A program made the position numbers and the translations under genes. Source: Oscillospiraceae bacterium (GTDB lineage: Bacteria; Bacillota; Clostridia; Oscillospirales; Oscillospiraceae). From it: 8,271 nt of DNA. Positions 6,336 to 8,271 of this stretch are shown here, in pieces. The number at the start of each line of letters is the position of its first letter. Within the stretch, counting starts at the first letter, position 1. The notes beneath the pieces were generated by a model. That model did no database searches. It saw nothing but the letters and a program-made list of their open reading frames with translations, and was not told the origin of the DNA. Where the stretch lies: the NCBI GenBank assembly GCA_020025175.1, contig JAHHSM010000078.1, forward strand, positions 1 to 8,271. Direction: 5' to 3'.

Positions 6336-6367
6336 TTTGTGAATAAACAGTTAGGGAGTTATAAAAA

Positions 6368-7993
6368 ATGGCAAGAGATTTGTATTATGGCGCAGATGCC
6401 AGACAGAAATTGCAAGCAGGAATCAACAAACTGGCAGATGCAATGAAAATCACCTTGGGTCCGAAAGGCAGAAATGTTTTGGTGGACAGGTCTTCCGGAG
6501 TGCCGCTCATTACAAACGATGGTGCAACTGTTACAAAAGGATTTACATTGAAAGACATTGCGGAAGATTTGGGCGCGCAGCTCATTAAGGATCTCGCATT
6601 AAAAACAAAGGACGCTGTTGGAGACGGCACAACAACAGCAGTTCTGCTTACCCAGTGCATCATTCAAGAAGGCATGAAAAATATTGCGGCTGGGGCGAAT
6701 CCCGTGATCCTGCGAAAGGGAATCCTTGGTGCTGTGGATGTGGTGACAAAGAATATTTCTGACCATGCAAATAAAGTAGAGAATCGGCAGGATATCGCGC
6801 ATGTTGCAGCAATTTCGGGCACAGATGACACCGTGGGTGAGATGATTGCAGAAATTATGGAGCAGATTGGAATAGATGGTGTAATCACTGTGGAGGAGTC
6901 CAATACAATGGATACAACATATGAGGTTGTAAAGGGTACACAGTTTGATAAGGGTTATCTTTCTGCATATATGGTGAGCGATCAGGAGAAAATGGAGTCT
7001 GTTCTTGAGCATCCCTATATTCTCTTTACAGATAAAAAGATCAGTAGTTTAAGTGAGGTCATCCCGATTTTGGATCAGGTTGCACAGCGTAAGCGAGCAC
7101 TGGTTATCGTTGCAGAGGATGTAGAGGGGGAAGCCTTGAAAGCACTGATCGTAAATAAAATGAAGGGTGCAATTGATGTCATTGCAGTGAGAGCACCTGG
7201 ATTTGGTGAACGTAAAAAAGCCCTAGTGAATGATTTGGCACTTTTAACAGGTGCAACTGTAATTCGAGAGGAAACTGGCTATCAGCTCAGTGAAACAACG
7301 CTGGATATGCTGGGGCAGGCGGAGAAGGTTACTGTGAGCAAAGATAGAACACTTATCGTAAATGGAGCAGGAAATCAGGCTGAAATCACAGAAAGAATTG
7401 AAATGCTCAGAAGGATGCTTGCAGATGCAAAGGATGAATTTGCTGTTGATAGAGCGCGTGAAAGGCTGGGAAAGCTTGCTTGCTGCGTTGCAAAAATTAA
7501 GATTGGTGCAATTTCAGAAATCGAATTAAAAGAGAAGAAATTGCAGGTTGAGGATGCACTGAACGCAACCCGTGCTTCTTTGGCAGAAGGGATTGTTGCA
7601 GGTGGTGGGGTTGCATTCTGCAGTGCAATTCCGGCAGTAGAAGTGTATGCAGAGCATCTGGAAGGCGATGAGAAAATTGGTGCGCAGATTATATGTAAGG
7701 CTCTGGAAGAGCCGCTCAAGCAGATTGCAGAAAATGCGGGGCATAATGGCAAAGTAGTTTTGGATACGGTTATGAAGTATGACAATGGATTCGGGTTTGA
7801 TGTTTGTAGTGGTGCATATGTTCCTATGCTGGAAGCTGGCATTGTAGATCCAGCAAAGATTACAAAATTGGTTATTCAAAGTGCTGCTTCTATGGCTGCA
7901 ACATTTCTGACAACAGAGGCAGATGTTATTGATCCAAAGGATGAGGCTTGGTTGCAGGCTCAAATGGCACGGAAAAATATACGGAATAGATAA
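6368..7993 (+). CDS. groEL: Divergent GroEL-type chaperonin (orphan paralogue)
   Basis: This 541-residue group I chaperonin has the ATPase elements intact: TLGPKGRNV (29-37), NDGATV with Asp51, GDGTTTA with Asp86, Asp396 in VEDALNATRA, and AGGG (411-414). The apical domain runs from about residue 190 to 375, including DKGYLSAY (194-201) and EDVEGEAL (250-257). It should fold proteins in an ATP-driven ring. Three things are odd: no groES is adjacent, the usual GlyGly of LAGGVA is Cys372-Cys373, and the C-terminus ends in a basic tail (ARKNIRNR) without the Gly-Gly-Met repeats of housekeeping GroEL. No CIRCE operator (TTAGCACTC inverted repeat) precedes it, so HrcA heat-shock control is not evident. 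AGGGAG lies 9 nt before the ATG, 89 nt after the transporter. It may be a second chaperonin serving the enzymes of this cluster; that link rests only on position. Confidence 0.95.
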   Translation: MARDLYYGADARQKLQAGINKLADAMKITLGPKGRNVLVDRSSGVPLITNDGATVTKGFTLKDIAEDLGAQLIKDLALKTKDAVGDGTTTAVLLTQCIIQEGMKNIAAGANPVILRKGILGAVDVVTKNISDHANKVENRQDIAHVAAISGTDDTVGEMIAEIMEQIGIDGVITVEESNTMDTTYEVVKGTQFDKGYLSAYMVSDQEKMESVLEHPYILFTDKKISSLSEVIPILDQVAQRKRALVIVAEDVEGEALKALIVNKMKGAIDVIAVRAPGFGERKKALVNDLALLTGATVIREETGYQLSETTLDMLGQAEKVTVSKDRTLIVNGAGNQAEITERIEMLRRMLADAKDEFAVDRARERLGKLACCVAKIKIGAISEIELKEKKLQVEDALNATRASLAEGIVAGGGVAFCSAIPAVEVYAEHLEGDEKIGAQIICKALEEPLKQIAENAGHNGKVVLDTVMKYDNGFGFDVCSGAYVPMLEAGIVDPAKITKLVIQSAASMAATFLTTEADVIDPKDEAWLQAQMARKNIRNR

Positions 7994-8271
7994 TTTCATA
8001 TCATATATTTGGGGAATTCTTCAGGATAAGCGCCAAAAGGCGTAATCAGGTAAACTCGTCTATTGCGGTGTATTGGTAAAGTTTGAGCTTTGGATCTGCA
8101 ATGCAGCGGTATGGAACAACTTTCACATCTACTTGCACCCGTTCACTTAGATGCGTCATCTGCTCATAGGGATTTGAGATGTAGTGTGCCTGCTTTTTGA
8201 AGGCTGATTTTTGTACCTTGAATTGTCAAGTCAAGTGCAACACCACCCCAAAGAAAACTTCATAAGGAGAA
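7994..8271. other. Non-coding tail with decayed mobile-element DNA
   Basis: No intact gene is visible in these 278 bases. The main content is the reverse-strand transposase remnant at 8011-8222. No convincing terminator for groEL is seen: a small CGCC-AAAA-GGCG stem at 8031-8042 has no T-run. The last bases include AAGGAGAA at 8264-8271, which could be the ribosome binding site of a gene starting just beyond the window. Confidence 0.6.
8011..8222 (-). pseudogene. Degenerate fragment of an rve/IS481-type transposase
   Basis: Read on the reverse strand from 8222, the sequence translates as a run of about 58 codons containing NPYEQMTHLSERVQVDVKVV, then CIADPKLKLYQYTAIDEFT. This is the start of the DDE integrase core in IS481/IS3-like transposases, where the pattern is PYxxMTYPGxxVQxDVKxVP followed by YQYTAIDExTR; the Asp in VQVDVK is the first catalytic Asp. 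The frame stops at TGA (8048-8046), where an Arg codon CGA is expected. A one-base shift then restores GAYPEE before similarity ends near 8011. Upstream of 8222 an in-frame TGA closes the frame, and no helix-turn-helix part is seen. It is therefore a broken remnant, cut at both ends, without function. Family is judged from remembered motifs. Confidence 0.8.

Noticed and set aside
6279..6367. CIRCE heat-shock operator or separate promoter before groEL
   Set aside because: No TTAGCACTC/GAGTGCTAA inverted repeat and no paired -35/-10 boxes of good quality are present; only the 12-bp hairpin stands out.
8031..8042. CGCC-AAAA-GGCG hairpin as groEL terminator
   Set aside because: The stem is only 4 bp, no T-run follows, and the bases are explained as codons of the transposase remnant.
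1..8271. CRISPR array, tRNA, rRNA or riboswitch
   Set aside because: No regularly spaced repeat series, cloverleaf or known aptamer core was found by eye on either strand.

Overview
The window reads as a catabolic operon for a quaternary-amine (carnitine-type) substrate, from an anaerobic low-GC Gram-positive bacterium of the class Clostridia. The evidence is strong AGGAGG-type ribosome binding sites, A/T-rich intergenic DNA, a classic TTGACT/TATAAT promoter, tightly packed co-directional genes and a two-cluster ferredoxin. All protein genes are on the + strand.

Layout: (1) 1-160 is a promoter region with an A-tract, a near-consensus promoter and a tandem 30-bp-period repeat with a palindrome over the start site. 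(2) 161-1339 is a CaiA-like acyl-CoA dehydrogenase. (3) 1379-2557 and 2607-3809 are two different class III (CaiB/BaiF) CoA-transferases; only the second keeps the catalytic Asp169, and the first has Glu165 there. (4) 3907-4188 is a small 2[4Fe-4S] ferredoxin, overlapping by 11 nt (5) 4178-4591, a hotdog-fold acyl-CoA thioesterase. (6) 4626-6278 is a CaiT-like BCCT transporter. (7) A 12-bp hairpin at 6307-6335 separates it from 6368-7993, a divergent GroEL without GroES. (8) 7994-8271 holds no intact gene but carries a decayed, opposite-strand piece of an IS481/rve-type transposase.

How the genes could work together: the BCCT protein imports a trimethylammonium carboxylate, a CoA-transferase activates it to its CoA thioester, and the flavoenzyme acts on that thioester. 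The cluster has no enoyl-CoA hydratase (CaiD), no CoA ligase (CaiC) and no electron-transfer flavoprotein, so it is not a copy of the enterobacterial caiTABCDE operon. The gene content instead resembles, from memory and not by search, the gamma-butyrobetaine utilisation locus (called gbu or bbu) of the human gut bacterium Emergencia timonensis, where an acyl-CoA dehydrogenase homologue cleaves the C-N bond of gamma-butyrobetainyl-CoA to give trimethylamine and crotonyl-CoA. I consider this the best hypothesis, but substrate identity cannot be proven from sequence alone. I do not assign gbu/bbu letters because I cannot verify which letter belongs to which gene.

The least explained parts are the unequal pair of CoA-transferases, the loss of conserved Trp residues in the transporter, the orphan chaperonin with a CysCys in place of GlyGly, the ferredoxin that looks like a detached domain, the promoter repeats and a strong hairpin inside the first CoA-transferase gene.
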